Shown: piece after piece, positions 46,141 to 58,095 of the stretch
Position numbering within the stretch: position 1 is the first letter of the stretch
Layout of the letters: each line of letters opens with the position of its first letter
Assembly (NCBI RefSeq): GCF_010119245.1
Contig: NZ_WNKG01000005.1
Coordinates: 310,001-374,000 of the forward strand
Source of the DNA: Cyclobacterium salsum
GTDB taxonomy: Bacteria > Bacteroidota > Bacteroidia > Cytophagales > Cyclobacteriaceae
Length of the DNA stretch: 64,000 nt
Reading direction: 5' to 3'
Translations under genes and position numbers: made by a program
The notes under the pieces: model-generated
The model's database searches: none
What the model was told of the DNA's origin: nothing
The model's input: the letters and a program-made list of their open reading frames with translations, nothing else

Positions 46141-46584
46141 ATGGCTAAAGAAATCTCTGGTTATCTAAAACTACAGGTTAAAGGTGGCCAGGCAAACCCA
46201 TCTCCTCCAGTTGGTCCGGCCCTTGGTTCAAAAGGGTTGAACATCATGGAGTTCTGTAAGCAGTACAATGCCAGAACTCAGGATAAAATGGGCCAGGTTC
46301 TTCCTGTACTTGTGACGATTTATTCGGACAAGTCATTTGATTTTGTTGTAAAAACACCACCGGCAGCTGTCATGTTGCTGGAGGCGGCAAAATTGAAAAG
46401 CGGTTCTTCGGAACCCAACAGGAAAAAGGTTGGCTCAGTGTCCTGGGATCAGGTAAAAGAAATTGCAGAAGTGAAAATGCCTGATTTAAATGCTTTTAAG
46501 GTAGATTCCGCCATGAAAATGATCGCGGGAACTGCCAGAAGTATGGGCCTCACAGTTTCAGGAAAAGCTCCTTGGGAGGAATAA
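46141..46584 (+). CDS. rplK: 50S ribosomal protein L11
   Basis: 147 residues. Forms the GTPase-associated centre stalk base with L10 and 23S rRNA. N-terminal domain [20 protein letters not shown] and C-terminal RNA-binding domain with [12 protein letters not shown] are typical. Three bases separate it from nusG, and rplA begins 10 bases later. Confidence 0.98.
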   Translation: MAKEISGYLKLQVKGGQANPSPPVGPALGSKGLNIMEFCKQYNARTQDKMGQVLPVLVTIYSDKSFDFVVKTPPAAVMLLEAAKLKSGSSEPNRKKVGSVSWDQVKEIAEVKMPDLNAFKVDSAMKMIAGTARSMGLTVSGKAPWEE

Positions 46585-46594
46585 TACGTAAAAA

Positions 46595-47293
46595 ATGGCT
46601 AAGTTAACAAAAAGTAAAAAAGAAGCTCTTTCTAAATACGACCCTAGCCAACACTATTCCCTGGCAGAGGCTTCTTCAATTGTTAAGGAAATTTCAAAGA
46701 CCAAATTTGATTCCTCAGTAGACCTGGATATTCGTCTGGGAGTGGATCCACGAAAAGCTGATCAGATGGTCAGAGGTGTAGTGGCCCTTCCTCATGGAAC
46801 AGGCAAGGAATTGAAGGTATTGGTGCTTTGCAGCCCTGACAAAGAAGAGGAAGCCAAAGAGGCTGGAGCCGATTATGTTGGTTTAGACGAGTACATTGCT
46901 AAAATCGAAGGGGGATGGACTGACATGGATGTCATCATTACCACTCCGAATGTGATGGCTAAAGTAGGTAGATTGGGTAGGGTTTTGGGTCCGAGAGGAT
47001 TGATGCCAAATCCCAAATCCGGTACGGTGACCCTCGATGTAGGGAAAGCGGTTAAAGAAGTAAAAGCTGGTAAAATTGACTTTAAGGTAGATAAGTTCGG
47101 TATTATTCATGCAAGCGTAGGAAAGGTTTCTTTCAGTCCTGAAAAAATTCAGGAAAATGCACGCGAGCTGATTTTAACGATCTCAAAGTTGAAACCATCT
47201 GCCTCAAAAGGCACTTATTTCAGAAGCATTCATTTATCCAGCACCATGTCTCCGGGTATCGTGATCGATAAAAGTAGTATTCAAGGTATATAA
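46595..47293 (+). CDS. rplA: 50S ribosomal protein L1
   Basis: 232 residues, normal length. Signature blocks are [60 protein letters not shown] and [14 protein letters not shown]. It forms the L1 stalk at the ribosomal exit site; in enteric bacteria it represses its own operon, which has not been checked here. It lies between rplK and rplJ. Confidence 0.98.
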   Translation: MAKLTKSKKEALSKYDPSQHYSLAEASSIVKEISKTKFDSSVDLDIRLGVDPRKADQMVRGVVALPHGTGKELKVLVLCSPDKEEEAKEAGADYVGLDEYIAKIEGGWTDMDVIITTPNVMAKVGRLGRVLGPRGLMPNPKSGTVTLDVGKAVKEVKAGKIDFKVDKFGIIHASVGKVSFSPEKIQENARELILTISKLKPSASKGTYFRSIHLSSTMSPGIVIDKSSIQGI

Positions 47294-47295
47294 TT

Positions 47296-47835
47296 ATGAC
47301 GAGAGAAGACAAAAAAACCATAATTGAAGAACTTACCGACAAACTGAAGACTACTCCGCATTTTTATATTGCCGATGCTTCGGGATTCAGTGTTGCGCAG
47401 GTAAACAGTTTCAGGAAGATGTGTTTCGATAAAGGGCTTGAATACAGGGTTTATAAAAATACCCTGATCAAGAAAGCCCTTGAAAATATGGAGGCAGATT
47501 ATGCTGACTTCGCCGAACAAACGCTGAAAGGCTTTTCCGGTATCCTGTTTTCACAGGAGATTGGTAACCTTCCTGCGAAGGTAATTCTAGATTTCAGAAA
47601 GAAACTGGGGCCTAAAAACAAGCGTCCCTTGTTCAAAGGAGCGTCCGTTGATGGAGATCAATTTCTAGGTGAAAACAACCTGGAAGTGCTTTCCAATCTG
47701 AAGTCAAAAGAAGAACTGGTCGGAGAGGTTATCAGTTTACTGCAATCTCCTGCCACCAATGTGCTATCAGCACTTCAGAGCGGAAAACATACGCTTGCAG
47801 GTCTCGTGAAAACGCTGGCCGAAAAAGAAGCTTAA
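47296..47835 (+). CDS. rplJ: 50S ribosomal protein L10
   Basis: 179 residues. N-terminal rRNA-binding domain: MTREDKKTIIEELTDKLK, then FYIADASGFSVAQVNSFRKM and YRVYKNTLIKKALE. The C-terminal helix that binds L7/L12 dimers contains LLQSPATNVLSALQSGKHTLAGLVKTLAEKE. It starts 2 bases after rplA and precedes rplL, completing the stalk operon order. Confidence 0.97.
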   Translation: MTREDKKTIIEELTDKLKTTPHFYIADASGFSVAQVNSFRKMCFDKGLEYRVYKNTLIKKALENMEADYADFAEQTLKGFSGILFSQEIGNLPAKVILDFRKKLGPKNKRPLFKGASVDGDQFLGENNLEVLSNLKSKEELVGEVISLLQSPATNVLSALQSGKHTLAGLVKTLAEKEA

Positions 47836-47883
47836 AAAAATCATTCAAATTAGTAAAAACAATCAATTTAAATAGTTAATACA

Positions 47884-48264
47884 ATGGCAGATCTTAAAGC
47901 ATTCGCTGAGCAGTTAGTTAATTTAACTGTAAAAGAGGTAAATGAGTTAGCCGCAATTTTAAAAGATGAATATGGTATCGAACCTGCCGCTGCTGCCGCT
48001 ACTGTAGTAGCTGGAGGTGGAGCCGCTGGCGAAGGTGCTGCTGAAGAAGAGAAGTCTTCTTTTGATGTTGTCTTAAAAGCTGCAGGTGGACAAAAATTGG
48101 CGGTAGTTAAACTTGTTAAGGAATTGACAGGTTTGGGACTAAAAGAAGCCAAAGAAGTCGTAGACAGTGCTCCTAAAGCAGTTAAAGAAGGAGTAAGTAA
48201 AGAAGAAGCGGAAGCTCTTAAAAAGCAACTTGAAGAAGCTGGAGCTGAAGTTGAGCTTAAATAG
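47884..48264 (+). CDS. rplL: 50S ribosomal protein L7/L12
   Basis: 126 residues, acidic. N-terminal dimerisation helices ([20 protein letters not shown]), an Ala/Gly-rich hinge ([19 protein letters not shown]) and the factor-binding domain [20 protein letters not shown] with [16 protein letters not shown]. The multi-copy stalk protein recruits translation GTPases. Followed by an attenuator-like hairpin before rpoB. Confidence 0.98.
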   Translation: MADLKAFAEQLVNLTVKEVNELAAILKDEYGIEPAAAAATVVAGGGAAGEGAAEEEKSSFDVVLKAAGGQKLAVVKLVKELTGLGLKEAKEVVDSAPKAVKEGVSKEEAEALKKQLEEAGAEVELK

Positions 48265-48306
48265 AATTGAATAGCCAACTCCGATTGGATTTGGTTAATC
48301 AGCATT

Positions 48307-48333
48307 AGACCTGACTTATCAGTCAGGTCTTTT
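48307..48333 (+). terminator. Attenuator-like hairpin between rplL and rpoB
   Basis: Ten-base perfect stem AGACCTGACT / AGTCAGGTCT with loop TATC, followed by TTTCC. It lies 43 bases after rplL and about 90 before rpoB. The T-run is short, which suggests partial termination, allowing more L7/L12 than polymerase subunits to be made, as with the rplL-rpoB attenuator known in enteric bacteria. Confidence 0.7.
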
Positions 48334-48421
48334 CCTGTTTATGGACGGTAAATAAATTGCACTTTTTTAAGTGTAAATTGTCCTATATTTATAAAAACTT
48401 TCACTAAAATTATATACTGCC

Positions 48422-51400
48422 TTGGCTATCCAGAATCAAACCGAAAGGAAAAGTTTCTCATCCATAAAGGTAGTCAAAGACTATCCGGATTTCTTAGATA
48501 TTCAGCTGCAATCTTTTAAAGATTTCTTCCAGCTGGATACTCCTGCAGAGAAAAGAAGGCAGGATGGTCTTTTCAAGGTGTTCTCTGAAAATTTTCCCAT
48601 CAGTGATTCCCGGGAAAATTTCACCCTTGAATTTATCGACTATACCGTAGATCCTCCCAAATACAATGTTTCCGAAAGTATTGACCGTGGTCTGACTTAT
48701 TCAGTTCCCTTAAAAGCAAAATTGCGATTGCTCTGCTCTGATGAAGACAACGAAGATTTCGAAACCATCGAGCAGGAAGTGTTTCTAGGAAACCTTCCCT
48801 ACATGACCGAGAAGGGATCTTTTGTAATCAATGGTGCAGAGCGCGTTATTGTATCTCAGCTCCACCGGTCACCAGGTGTTTTCTTTGCTCAAAGTAAACA
48901 CACCAACGGTACCAAGCTTTATTCTGCCCGGATCATTCCTTTTAAAGGTTCCTGGATAGAATTTGCTACGGATATCAATAATGTCATGTATGCGTACATC
49001 GACCGGAAAAAGAAATTCCCGGTTACCACCCTTTTACGAGCCATCGGATATGGATCTGATAAGCAGATTCTGGATTTGTTTGGTCTTTCCGAAGAAGTGG
49101 AATCCAATAAGTCTAACCTTAAGAAAATCATAGGCAGAAAATTAGCTGCGCGTGTTTTACGGACCTGGGTAGAAGACTTTGTCGATGAAGATACCGGAGA
49201 GGTGGTTTCTATCGATAGGAACGAAGTCTTATTGGAAAGAGATAGTATCCTTACGGATGAAGATATCGAGTTGATTTTGGAATCGGGCACCAAAAGCGTT
49301 ATTCTCCACAGAGAGGACGTTAATATTGCCGATTATTCCATCATTTATAATACCCTACAGAAAGATAACTCCAACTCTGAGAAAGAGGCAGTAGAAGTAA
49401 TCTACCGGCAATTACGGAATACCGAAGCTCCGGATGAAGCGACCGCAAGGGAGGTAATTCATGGGTTGTTTTTCTCTGATAAGCGGTACGACCTGGGAGA
49501 AGTAGGCAGGTACAGGATAAACAAAAAACTCGGACTGGATATTGATTCTGAGAAAATTGTGTTGACTACCGAGGATATTATATCCATTGTAAAATACCTG
49601 ATCGGGCTTATCAACTCCAAAGCGGTGGTCGATGATATTGACCACTTGAGCAATCGTCGTGTAAGAACGGTAGGCGAGCAGCTTTACAGTCAGTTTGGTG
49701 TCGGGTTGGCACGAATGGCCCGAACAATCCGCGAGCGGATGAATGTTCGGGATAACGAAGATTTCAAACCGGTTGATCTGATTAATGCCAGAACGCTTTC
49801 TTCCGTGATAAACTCCTTCTTTGGTACCAACCAGTTGAGTCAGTTTATGGACCAGACCAATCCCTTGGCCGAGTTGACGCACAAAAGAAGGTTATCTGCC
49901 CTGGGTCCTGGTGGACTTTCCCGGGAACGGGCCGGATTTGAGGTGCGAGACGTGCACTACACGCACTACGGTCGTTTGTGTACCATCGAAACCCCGGAAG
50001 GACCCAATATTGGATTGATTTCTTCTCTTTGTGTACACGCAAAGGTTAATAGCATGGGCTTTCTGGAAACTCCCTACCGAAAGGTTAGTGAGGGTAAAGT
50101 AAGTATGAATGCTGAAGACATCGTATTCCTTACGGCTGAAGAAGAGGACGACAATAATATTGCGCAGGCCAATGCGCCCTTGGATGGAAAAGGAAACTTT
50201 GTGAATGATAAGGTGAAAGCCAGGTTTGAAGGTGATTTCCCGGTCTTGGAACCGAAAGAAATATCCTATATGGACGTGGCACCCAACCAGATTGTTTCGG
50301 TGGCCGCTTCCCTGATTCCGTTCCTGGAGCATGATGATGCTAACCGGGCCCTGATGGGGTCCAACATGCAGCGGCAAGCCGTTCCATTGTTAAAGGCAGA
50401 GGCACCGATCGTCGGTACCGGACTGGAAGGAAAGGCGGCAATCGATTCACGTTCGCTGATTCTTGCAGAAGCAGACGGAGTCGTAGACTACGTTGATGCC
50501 GAAAAGATCATCACCAAGTATGAACTTTCCAGCGATGAATTGCTGGTGAATTTCAGTGATGAGTATAAAACCTATGACCTGATTAAATTCAGAAGAACCA
50601 ATCAGGACACTACAATAAACCTTACCCCAATAGTCTTAAAAGGACAAAAGGTCAAAAAAGGACAGGTGCTCGTGGAAGGGTATTCTACCAATAAAGGAGA
50701 ACTTGCTTTAGGCAAAAACCTGTTGGTCGCCTACATGCCTTGGCAGGGTTATAATTTTGAGGATGCGATTGTAATATCCGAGCGGGTGGTGCGTGAAGAT
50801 GTCTTCACTTCCATCCATATTGAGGAATTTCAGTTAGAGGTCAGGGACACGAAGCGCGGAGAAGAAGAGCTCACTTCAGAAATCCCTAATGTATCGGAAG
50901 ATGCCGTTAAAAACCTGGACGAAAACGGCATTATCAGAGTCGGATCGGAACTAAAAGAAGGAGACATTATCATTGGGAAAATTACTCCCAAGGGTGAAAC
51001 AGATCCTACTCCGGAAGAGAAACTGCTACGGGCCATATTCGGTGACAAGGCAGGTGACGTAAAAGATGCCTCTTTGAAAGCCTCTCCTTCCTTAAATGGA
51101 GTGGTGATTGAGACCAAGCTGTTTTCACGGCCGAAAAAGGACAAGGACCTTCGGGCGAAAGCGAAAGCGGAAGTAGAAAGGTTAAAGCAATCTTACAGCA
51201 AGGATTTACTCGTTGTTCGGGCTCGAATGATCGAAAAACTGGTGCAGATTCTTGAAGGGAAAGTTTCCAATGGCGTTCGTCATAAGTTTGGAGATGAGAT
51301 CATCAGCAAGGGAATGAAGTTCAATTACCAAAACATTGAGAACAACTTATTCCCGGCGAAAAACCCATACAGGGACGAGAGTAATTACAATGTGGCTGAG

Positions 51401-52297
51401 GAGGTAAATCTGATATCCGATATTATTTTGGATGATTGGACCGACGATGCCCATGCTAACGCGCTTGTGCAAAAGTTGGTTAAGAATTATACCAATACCC
51501 GTAACGAAATTTCAGGAATTTTCAAGCGTGATAAGTTTACCCTTGAAGTAGGAGATGAATTACCAGCCGGGATTGTTCAATTGGCGAAAGTTTACGTAGC
51601 TAAGAAGCGAAAGCTAAAAGTTGGCGATAAAATGGCCGGTAGGCACGGAAACAAAGGGATCGTGGCCCGTATCGTTCGGGATGAGGACATGCCCTTCCTG
51701 GAGGACGGTTCTCCTATGGACATTGTACTTAACCCGCTTGGTGTACCGTCGCGGATGAATATTGGTCAGATATTCGAAACGGTTTTGGCCTGGGCAGGCA
51801 AGGAATTAGGAAAGACCTATGCCACTCCAATATTTGACGGAGCGACTACCGATGAGGTAGCTGCCGAATTGGATAAAGCAGGGCTTCCTTCTTTTGGAAG
51901 GACCTATCTGTTTGACGGACTGACCGGTAAGAAATTTGATCAACCCGTCACCGTGGGCGTTTCCTACATGTTGAAACTCGGTCACCTGGTGGACGATAAG
52001 ATGCACGCCCGATCCATCGGACCCTATTCGTTGATAACCCAGCAGCCTTTGGGTGGAAAAGCCCAATTTGGAGGTCAGCGTTTCGGAGAAATGGAAGTTT
52101 GGGCACTGGAGGCTTTCGGCGCGTCGCACGTGTTGAGAGAAATCCTAACCGTGAAATCCGATGATGTCATTGGCAGGGCCAAAGCCTATGAATCCATTGT
52201 TAAGGGTGAAAATTTACCAAAAGCAAACATACCAGAGTCTTTCAATGTATTGGTACATGAACTCAGGGGACTTGCATTGGAAATTACGCTTGACTAA
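48422..52297 (+). CDS. rpoB: RNA polymerase subunit beta
   Basis: 1291 residues. The start codon is TTG at 48422: the protein begins with the conserved [20 protein letters not shown], and no in-frame ATG lies nearby upstream or before this block. Conserved regions include [19 protein letters not shown] and the rifampicin region ([40 protein letters not shown]), with the Gln, Asp, His, Arg and Ser sites of the drug pocket in the susceptible state. Further blocks are [14 protein letters not shown] and [12 protein letters not shown]. The C-terminus ends [15 protein letters not shown]. rpoC follows 48 bases downstream. Confidence 0.98.
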   Translation: MAIQNQTERKSFSSIKVVKDYPDFLDIQLQSFKDFFQLDTPAEKRRQDGLFKVFSENFPISDSRENFTLEFIDYTVDPPKYNVSESIDRGLTYSVPLKAKLRLLCSDEDNEDFETIEQEVFLGNLPYMTEKGSFVINGAERVIVSQLHRSPGVFFAQSKHTNGTKLYSARIIPFKGSWIEFATDINNVMYAYIDRKKKFPVTTLLRAIGYGSDKQILDLFGLSEEVESNKSNLKKIIGRKLAARVLRTWVEDFVDEDTGEVVSIDRNEVLLERDSILTDEDIELILESGTKSVILHREDVNIADYSIIYNTLQKDNSNSEKEAVEVIYRQLRNTEAPDEATAREVIHGLFFSDKRYDLGEVGRYRINKKLGLDIDSEKIVLTTEDIISIVKYLIGLINSKAVVDDIDHLSNRRVRTVGEQLYSQFGVGLARMARTIRERMNVRDNEDFKPVDLINARTLSSVINSFFGTNQLSQFMDQTNPLAELTHKRRLSALGPGGLSRERAGFEVRDVHYTHYGRLCTIETPEGPNIGLISSLCVHAKVNSMGFLETPYRKVSEGKVSMNAEDIVFLTAEEEDDNNIAQANAPLDGKGNFVNDKVKARFEGDFPVLEPKEISYMDVAPNQIVSVAASLIPFLEHDDANRALMGSNMQRQAVPLLKAEAPIVGTGLEGKAAIDSRSLILAEADGVVDYVDAEKIITKYELSSDELLVNFSDEYKTYDLIKFRRTNQDTTINLTPIVLKGQKVKKGQVLVEGYSTNKGELALGKNLLVAYMPWQGYNFEDAIVISERVVREDVFTSIHIEEFQLEVRDTKRGEEELTSEIPNVSEDAVKNLDENGIIRVGSELKEGDIIIGKITPKGETDPTPEEKLLRAIFGDKAGDVKDASLKASPSLNGVVIETKLFSRPKKDKDLRAKAKAEVERLKQSYSKDLLVVRARMIEKLVQILEGKVSNGVRHKFGDEIISKGMKFNYQNIENNLFPAKNPYRDESNYNVAEEVNLISDIILDDWTDDAHANALVQKLVKNYTNTRNEISGIFKRDKFTLEVGDELPAGIVQLAKVYVAKKRKLKVGDKMAGRHGNKGIVARIVRDEDMPFLEDGSPMDIVLNPLGVPSRMNIGQIFETVLAWAGKELGKTYATPIFDGATTDEVAAELDKAGLPSFGRTYLFDGLTGKKFDQPVTVGVSYMLKLGHLVDDKMHARSIGPYSLITQQPLGGKAQFGGQRFGEMEVWALEAFGASHVLREILTVKSDDVIGRAKAYESIVKGENLPKANIPESFNVLVHELRGLALEITLD

Positions 52298-52345
52298 CTT
52301 AGAAACCAATAGGCCTTTCGGGGCCATCAAATACACAAAAAAACT

Positions 52346-55300
52346 ATGGCGTTCAGAAAAAATAAGAAACTAAACAACGACTTTTCCAGAGTCACCATTA
52401 GTTTGGCTTCACCAGAGTCCATCCTGGACAGTTCGCATGGGGAAGTTACACAGCCAGAAACCATCAATTACAGGACCTACAAGCCCGAAATGGGCGGATT
52501 GTTCTGTGAGCGAATATTTGGACCGGTTAAGGATTGGGAGTGTCATTGTGGGAAATACAAGCGCATACGATATAAAGGGATTATTTGTGACCGCTGCGGC
52601 GTGGAAGTCACGGAGAAAAAGGTAAGAAGAGAGCGAATGGGACACATCGAATTGGTGGTTCCGGTGGCGCACATATGGTATTTTAAATCCCTGCCCAATA
52701 AGATTGGTTACCTGTTGGGTTTGCCTACCAAGAAGCTCGATCAGATCGTTTACTACGAACGGTATGTAGTCATTCAGGCCGGTATTAAAGCGGATGATGG
52801 CTTACAGTACCTGGATTTCCTTACCGAAGATGAATACCTGGACATCATGGATAAGCTTCCCAAGGAAAACCAGATGATGGACGATGATGATCCCAATAAA
52901 TTTATTGCCAAGATGGGAGCAGAGGCGTTGGAAATGCTTTTGGCTAGATTGGATTTGGATGATTTGTCTTACAGTTTGCGACATCAGGCAGCGACCGACA
53001 CTTCCCAGCAGCGAAAAGCAGAGGCGTTGAAGCGATTGAAGGTAGTGGAAGCATTTCGAGATGCCAGGACCCGAATCGAAAACCGTCCGGAATGGATGGT
53101 CGTTCGAATGGTTCCAGTGATTCCGCCAGAACTTCGTCCTTTGGTTCCCTTGGATGGAGGAAGGTTTGCCACTTCCGATTTGAATGATTTGTACCGTAGG
53201 GTAATTATTCGAAACAACCGACTGAAGCGACTCATAGACATCAAAGCTCCTGAAGTGATTCTTCGTAATGAAAAAAGAATGCTTCAGGAGGCGGTAGATT
53301 CCTTATTCGATAACTCCAGAAAAGTAAATGCCGTAAGATCCGATGGAAACAGGGCTTTAAAATCCCTTTCTGATATGTTGAAAGGAAAGCAAGGCCGGTT
53401 CCGCCAGAACCTTTTGGGTAAACGGGTGGATTATTCCGGTCGATCTGTCATTGTCGTAGGTCCTGAATTGAAGTTGCACGAATGTGGGCTTCCCAAAAAT
53501 ATGGCTGCGGAATTGTTTAAGCCTTTTATCATCCGAAAACTCATCGAAAGAGGAATCGTAAAGACGGTAAAGTCTGCTAAGAAGATAGTAGATAGGAAAG
53601 ATCCGGTGGTTTGGGATATCCTGGAAAATGTATTGAAAGGACACCCCGTTTTGCTTAACCGGGCACCAACGCTACACCGGTTGGGAATACAGGCATTCCA
53701 GCCCAAGTTGATTGAGGGTAAAGCCATACAGTTGCACCCATTGGTATGTACTGCCTTTAATGCTGATTTTGACGGAGATCAAATGGCGGTACACGTTCCG
53801 TTGGGACACGAAGCCATATTGGAGGCATCCACGCTGATGCTCTCTTCCCATAATATTCTTAATCCCGCGAATGGGGCTCCTATCACCGTTCCTTCTCAGG
53901 ATATGGTGCTTGGATTGTACTATGTGACCAAGGGAATGAAATCTACCGAGGAGTTTCCGGTAGCAGGAGAAGGCATGACCTTCTACGGTCAGGAAGAGGT
54001 GTTGATCGCCTTAAATGAGGGAGCCATATCCAAGCATGCGCACATAAAGTGTAAAGTGAAGGTACGGAACGAGGATGGAACGCTTTCTGAAAAAATTGAA
54101 GATACTGTGGCTGGCAGATTGATTTTTAATCAATTTGTGCCGGAGCAGGTAGGTTATGTGAATGAATTGCTGACCAAAAAGAAATTGCAGCAGATCATTG
54201 CAGAGGTTGTGAAAATTTGTGGCATTGCCCGTTCCGCTCAGTTTCTGGATGATATCAAGCATTTGGGATTCCAGATGGCATATCAGGGCGGTTTGTCCAT
54301 GGGATTGGACGATGTGATTATCCCCGAAGACAAAGAGCCACTGATAGAAAAAGCCAAAAGTGAGGTAGACCAGGTATGGAACAATTACCTCATGGGCCTG
54401 ATTACAGACAATGAGCGGTACAATCAGGTAATTGATATCTGGACCCGAACTAATTCTAACCTGACGAATATATTAATGCGTCAGATGGAGGAAGATAATC
54501 AGGGTTTTAATGCCATCTATATGATGATGCACTCGGGAGCCAGGGGTTCGCGAGAGCAGATTCGACAGTTGGGAGGAATGAGAGGGCTGATGGCCAAGCC
54601 ACAGAAAAACCTACAAGGTTCTGTGGGAGAAATCATCGAAAACCCCATTTTGTCTAACTTTAAAGAAGGGTTGGACGTATTGGAGTATTTTATCTCTACA
54701 CACGGAGCCCGAAAAGGTCTTGCGGATACGGCACTAAAAACTGCCGATGCAGGGTACCTGACCCGAAGATTGGTGGATGTGGCGCAGGACATGATTATTT
54801 CCGAAGAAGACTGCGGAACCCTTAGAGGGTTGGTCGTTCAGGCATTGAAAGACAACGATGAAATCGTTGAGCCGCTATCTGAGCGTGTAGTAGGAAGGAT
54901 CGCTGTTCACGATGTGATTGATCCGATTACCGATGAGGTAATCATCGAATCAGATGAGGAAATCACGGATGTAGTGGCAAAAGCCATTGATGAATCGGCT
55001 GTTGAGGAAGTGGAAATCCGTTCGGTACTCACCTGTGAAACGCGCCGAGGAGTATGTTCAAAATGTTACGGACGTAACCTTGCCACTGGCAAAAAAGTGC
55101 AGGTGGGCGAGTCCGTAGGGGTAATTGCTGCTCAATCGATCGGGGAACCGGGAACTCAGCTAACCTTACGAACCTTCCACGTAGGTGGTACCGCTTCGAA
55201 TATTTCCGTAGAAGCCAGCATTAATTCTAAATTCGATGGGATCATTGAGTTTGAAGAAGAATTAAGATGGATAAAGACAACCAACAAAGATGGAGAAGAG

Positions 55301-56656
55301 GTTTCCATCGTAATGGGAAGATCTGGTGAAATAAAGGTAAATGATGTAAAATCAGGTAAGACGCTTGTTTCTAACCATGTCCCTTATGGTGCGATCCTGA
55401 ATGTAACGGATGGGCAGAAAATCGGCAAAGGTGAATCATTGTGTACCTGGGATCCTTATAATGCGGTGATCCTTTCCGAATTTGACGGAAAAGTTGATTT
55501 TGAGGCGATTATTGAAGGGGTTACCTACAAAGAAGTAGCGGATGATCAAACCGGATACCGGGAGAAGGTAATTATTGACACCAAGGATAAAACCAAGAAC
55601 CCTGCAGTAGTGGTGGATCATGGTGAGGAATCCAAATCGTATAACATCCCGGTGGGAGCGCACCTGTCGGTAGAAAAGGGAGAAGAGGTTAAGGCTGGTC
55701 AGATTCTGGTAAAAATACCTCGATCGGTGGGTAAGACCCGGGATATCACCGGAGGTTTGCCTCGAGTAACCGAGTTATTTGAAGCGAGAAATCCTTCCAA
55801 TCCTGCGGTAGTATCCGAAATAGATGGCGTGGTAATTTACGGCGGTATTAAAAGAGGAAACCGGGAGATCTTCATTGAATCCAAAGACGGCGTTAGAAAG
55901 CGATACATGGTTTCGCTTTCCAAGCATATTTTGGTTCAGGAAAATGACTTTATCCGTGCCGGAGAGCCCTTGTCAGATGGTGCCATTACGCCAAACGATA
56001 TCCTTTCAATCAAAGGCCCTACGGCTGTTCAGGAATACCTGGTAAATGAAATCCAGGAAGTATACCGATTGCAGGGCGTGAAGATCAATGATAAGCACAT
56101 TGAAGTGATCGTGAGCCAGATGATGCAAAAAGTAGAAATTCTGGATGCGGGGGACACCGGGTTTTTGCAAAACCAGATTGTCGACAAGTGGGCGTTCCGT
56201 GAGGAAAACGACATGATCCTTGATAAGAAGGTGGTCATGGAATCGGGTGATTCTGCCACGTTGAAACCGGGAATGATCATCACTGCCAGAAGGCTACGGG
56301 ATGAAAACTCAAGTCTGAAGCGGAAGGATATGAAGCTGGTTCAGGTTCGGGATGCGCAAACGGCCGTTTCGCAGCCTACCCTGCAAGGTATTACGGCCTC
56401 TTCTTTGGGTACGGAAAGCTTTATTTCCGCCGCTTCCTTCCAGGAGACTACCAAAGTCTTGAGTGAAGCAGCAATCCGAGGAAAGCGAGACGAGCTGTTG
56501 GGCTTAAAAGAAAACGTGATCGTTGGTCACTTGATACCAGCAGGTACCGGACAGCGGAAATTTAATAATTTGATCGTGGGATCCAAGGAAGAATACGAAA
56601 TGCTAGTGGCTGAAAAAGAGAGCAGCAGCAAGAAGGTTCGGGAGACCATTAAGTAA
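52346..56656 (+). CDS. rpoC: RNA polymerase subunit beta'
   Basis: 1436 residues. First zinc site: Cys66, Cys68, Cys81 and Cys84 (CHCGKYKR ... CDRCG). Catalytic loop [12 protein letters not shown] at 472-483 supplies the three Mg-binding Asp. The second zinc cluster contains [19 protein letters not shown] (about residues 897-915), and the trigger loop region has [16 protein letters not shown]. An insertion domain with repeated barrel-sandwich motifs is present between about 960 and 1140, as in other Bacteroidota. The C-terminal part includes [20 protein letters not shown] and the [20 protein letters not shown] block. Ends in a strong terminator. Confidence 0.98.
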   Translation: MAFRKNKKLNNDFSRVTISLASPESILDSSHGEVTQPETINYRTYKPEMGGLFCERIFGPVKDWECHCGKYKRIRYKGIICDRCGVEVTEKKVRRERMGHIELVVPVAHIWYFKSLPNKIGYLLGLPTKKLDQIVYYERYVVIQAGIKADDGLQYLDFLTEDEYLDIMDKLPKENQMMDDDDPNKFIAKMGAEALEMLLARLDLDDLSYSLRHQAATDTSQQRKAEALKRLKVVEAFRDARTRIENRPEWMVVRMVPVIPPELRPLVPLDGGRFATSDLNDLYRRVIIRNNRLKRLIDIKAPEVILRNEKRMLQEAVDSLFDNSRKVNAVRSDGNRALKSLSDMLKGKQGRFRQNLLGKRVDYSGRSVIVVGPELKLHECGLPKNMAAELFKPFIIRKLIERGIVKTVKSAKKIVDRKDPVVWDILENVLKGHPVLLNRAPTLHRLGIQAFQPKLIEGKAIQLHPLVCTAFNADFDGDQMAVHVPLGHEAILEASTLMLSSHNILNPANGAPITVPSQDMVLGLYYVTKGMKSTEEFPVAGEGMTFYGQEEVLIALNEGAISKHAHIKCKVKVRNEDGTLSEKIEDTVAGRLIFNQFVPEQVGYVNELLTKKKLQQIIAEVVKICGIARSAQFLDDIKHLGFQMAYQGGLSMGLDDVIIPEDKEPLIEKAKSEVDQVWNNYLMGLITDNERYNQVIDIWTRTNSNLTNILMRQMEEDNQGFNAIYMMMHSGARGSREQIRQLGGMRGLMAKPQKNLQGSVGEIIENPILSNFKEGLDVLEYFISTHGARKGLADTALKTADAGYLTRRLVDVAQDMIISEEDCGTLRGLVVQALKDNDEIVEPLSERVVGRIAVHDVIDPITDEVIIESDEEITDVVAKAIDESAVEEVEIRSVLTCETRRGVCSKCYGRNLATGKKVQVGESVGVIAAQSIGEPGTQLTLRTFHVGGTASNISVEASINSKFDGIIEFEEELRWIKTTNKDGEEVSIVMGRSGEIKVNDVKSGKTLVSNHVPYGAILNVTDGQKIGKGESLCTWDPYNAVILSEFDGKVDFEAIIEGVTYKEVADDQTGYREKVIIDTKDKTKNPAVVVDHGEESKSYNIPVGAHLSVEKGEEVKAGQILVKIPRSVGKTRDITGGLPRVTELFEARNPSNPAVVSEIDGVVIYGGIKRGNREIFIESKDGVRKRYMVSLSKHILVQENDFIRAGEPLSDGAITPNDILSIKGPTAVQEYLVNEIQEVYRLQGVKINDKHIEVIVSQMMQKVEILDAGDTGFLQNQIVDKWAFREENDMILDKKVVMESGDSATLKPGMIITARRLRDENSSLKRKDMKLVQVRDAQTAVSQPTLQGITASSLGTESFISAASFQETTKVLSEAAIRGKRDELLGLKENVIVGHLIPAGTGQRKFNNLIVGSKEEYEMLVAEKESSSKKVRETIK

Positions 56657-56673
56657 AATAGAAAGTACAGCGT

Positions 56674-56707
56674 AAAAAGGCCTGCACCAGACGGCAGGCC
56701 TTTTTTT
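56674..56707 (+). terminator. Terminator of rpoBC unit
   Basis: Stem AAAAAGGCCTGC / GCAGGCC with following TTTTTTT; the loop is ACCAGACG. A GC-rich stem flanked by A-run and T-run makes it strong and possibly bidirectional. It lies 18 bases after the rpoC stop. Confidence 0.88.
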
Positions 56708-56733
56708 ATTTCTAAACCGGGTACCAAACACCT

Positions 56734-57060
56734 ATGGAAGACGATAAGACACCTGATAAAGAGCAACAGCAGATCAATGTGGAGTTGAGTGATGAAGTAG
56801 CAGAGGGGATTTACTCCAATCTGGCGATGATTGCCCATTCTAATTCGGAGTTTGTAGTGGATTTTATCCGGCTGATGCCGGGTATTCCGAAGGCCAAGGT
56901 TAAATCCAGGATCATCATGACCCCGGATCATGCCAAACGCCTGCTATTGGCTTTGAAGGATAACATTGAAAAGTACGAAAAAGCCTTTGGTAAAATTCAA
57001 GGGGGAAACGAGGCTCCTAAATTCCCACTGAATTTTGGTGGTACAGCAGGAGAAGCTTAG
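56734..57060 (+). CDS. DUF3467 family protein
   Basis: 108 residues, full length for DUF3467. The core reads INVELSDEVAEGIYSNLAMI, AHSNSEFVVDFIRLMPG and AKVKSRIIMTPDHAKRLLLA. No signal or membrane segment; the tail is Gly-rich. Proteins of this family are small, widely distributed in Bacteroidota and some other phyla, and often sit beside rpoC, as here. Function is not established to my knowledge. It starts 27 bases after the rpoC terminator; no separate promoter was recognised. Confidence 0.88.
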   Translation: MEDDKTPDKEQQQINVELSDEVAEGIYSNLAMIAHSNSEFVVDFIRLMPGIPKAKVKSRIIMTPDHAKRLLLALKDNIEKYEKAFGKIQGGNEAPKFPLNFGGTAGEA

Positions 57061-57137
57061 AAGCGGGTTCTGGTTTATCCCCTGGGAGTCGTCCGAAAAA
57101 GGGCTGGTCGGAGTGGGTTAAAATATAACTCCTTAAT

Positions 57138-57168
57138 TTTGTTTGTTTTATTGATTTGGTTACCTTTG
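57138..57168 (+). promoter_or_regulatory. Promoter of rpsL-rpsG-fusA-rpsJ unit
   Basis: TTTG at 57138-57141 and TACCTTTG at 57161-57168 are exactly 19 bases apart; both boxes match consensus. The predicted leader is about 45 bases. The same TTTGCAATCC sequence follows the -7 box as in the rplC promoter. Confidence 0.8.
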
Positions 57169-57217
57169 CAATCCGAAATTTATAAGTTTAAAAGCAGAAT
57201 AATTAATTTATCTATTA

Positions 57218-57601
57218 ATGCCTACTATACAACAGCTAGTTAGAAAAGGTAGAACCACTCTTGAGAGCAAATCCAAGTCAAGAGCTTTGGATGCCTGCCC
57301 TCAACGGAGGGGCGTGTGCACAAGGGTGTACACCACCACGCCAAAGAAGCCTAATTCTGCCATGAGAAAAGTGGCCAGGGTTAGATTGACCAACGGTAAG
57401 GAAGTCAATGCCTACATCCCCGGAGAAGGACATAACCTTCAAGAACACTCCATTGTACTGATCAGAGGAGGAAGGGTTAAAGATCTGCCAGGGGTGCGAT
57501 ATCACATCATCCGTGGTGCTTTGGATACTGCAGGAGTGAAAGACCGTAAACAAGGGCGTTCCAAATACGGAGCGAAGCGACCAAAGGCCGCCAAAAAGTA
57601 A
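57218..57601 (+). CDS. rpsL: 30S ribosomal protein S12
   Basis: 127 residues. Decoding-centre protein. The conserved [20 protein letters not shown] block carries Lys43, and [17 protein letters not shown] carries Lys88, both in the streptomycin-sensitive form. A C-rich patch ([13 protein letters not shown]) is typical. First gene of the str unit, 20 bases before rpsG. Confidence 0.98.
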   Translation: MPTIQQLVRKGRTTLESKSKSRALDACPQRRGVCTRVYTTTPKKPNSAMRKVARVRLTNGKEVNAYIPGEGHNLQEHSIVLIRGGRVKDLPGVRYHIIRGALDTAGVKDRKQGRSKYGAKRPKAAKK

Positions 57602-57621
57602 TTAAAAAATGATAGCATAAA

Positions 57622-58089
57622 ATGAGAAAAGCGAAACCAAAAAAGAGGTATATTCTTCCTGATCCCAAATTCAATGACACTTTGGTCACCAGGTTTGTCA
57701 ATTGTTTGATGGTAGACGGTAAGAAAAGTATTGCTTACAGGATCTTCTACGATGCCATAGAAAAAGTAGAAGAGAAAGTAGGTGAGAATGGTCTTGAGGT
57801 TTGGAAAAAGGCGCTTAACAATATTACTCCAGCTGTAGAAGTGAAGAGTCGTAGGGTTGGTGGAGCTACTTTCCAGGTACCTTTGGAAGTAAGACCAGAG
57901 CGAAAAATATCCCTGGGAATCAAGTGGATGATCACCTTTGCAAGAAAAAGAGGAGAAAAGACGATGATGGATCGATTGGCTGGAGAAGTCATTTCAGCAT
58001 CTAAAGGTGAAGGAGCCGCAGTCAAGAAAAAAGACGATACGCACAGGATGGCAGAGGCCAATAAAGCATTCTCGCATTTTAGATTTTAA
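57622..58089 (+). CDS. rpsG: 30S ribosomal protein S7
   Basis: 155 residues. 16S rRNA 3'-domain assembly protein. Conserved segments: [40 protein letters not shown] and [15 protein letters not shown]. It is followed by fusA after 6 bases. Confidence 0.98.
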   Translation: MRKAKPKKRYILPDPKFNDTLVTRFVNCLMVDGKKSIAYRIFYDAIEKVEEKVGENGLEVWKKALNNITPAVEVKSRRVGGATFQVPLEVRPERKISLGIKWMITFARKRGEKTMMDRLAGEVISASKGEGAAVKKKDDTHRMAEANKAFSHFRF

Positions 58090-58095
58090 TAGATA

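Noticed and set aside
48422-52297. Possible rifampicin-resistance change in RpoB
   Set aside because: The key positions in [18 protein letters not shown] and adjacent blocks match susceptible sequences.
57218-57601. Possible streptomycin-resistance change in S12
   Set aside because: Lys43 and Lys88 are both present.
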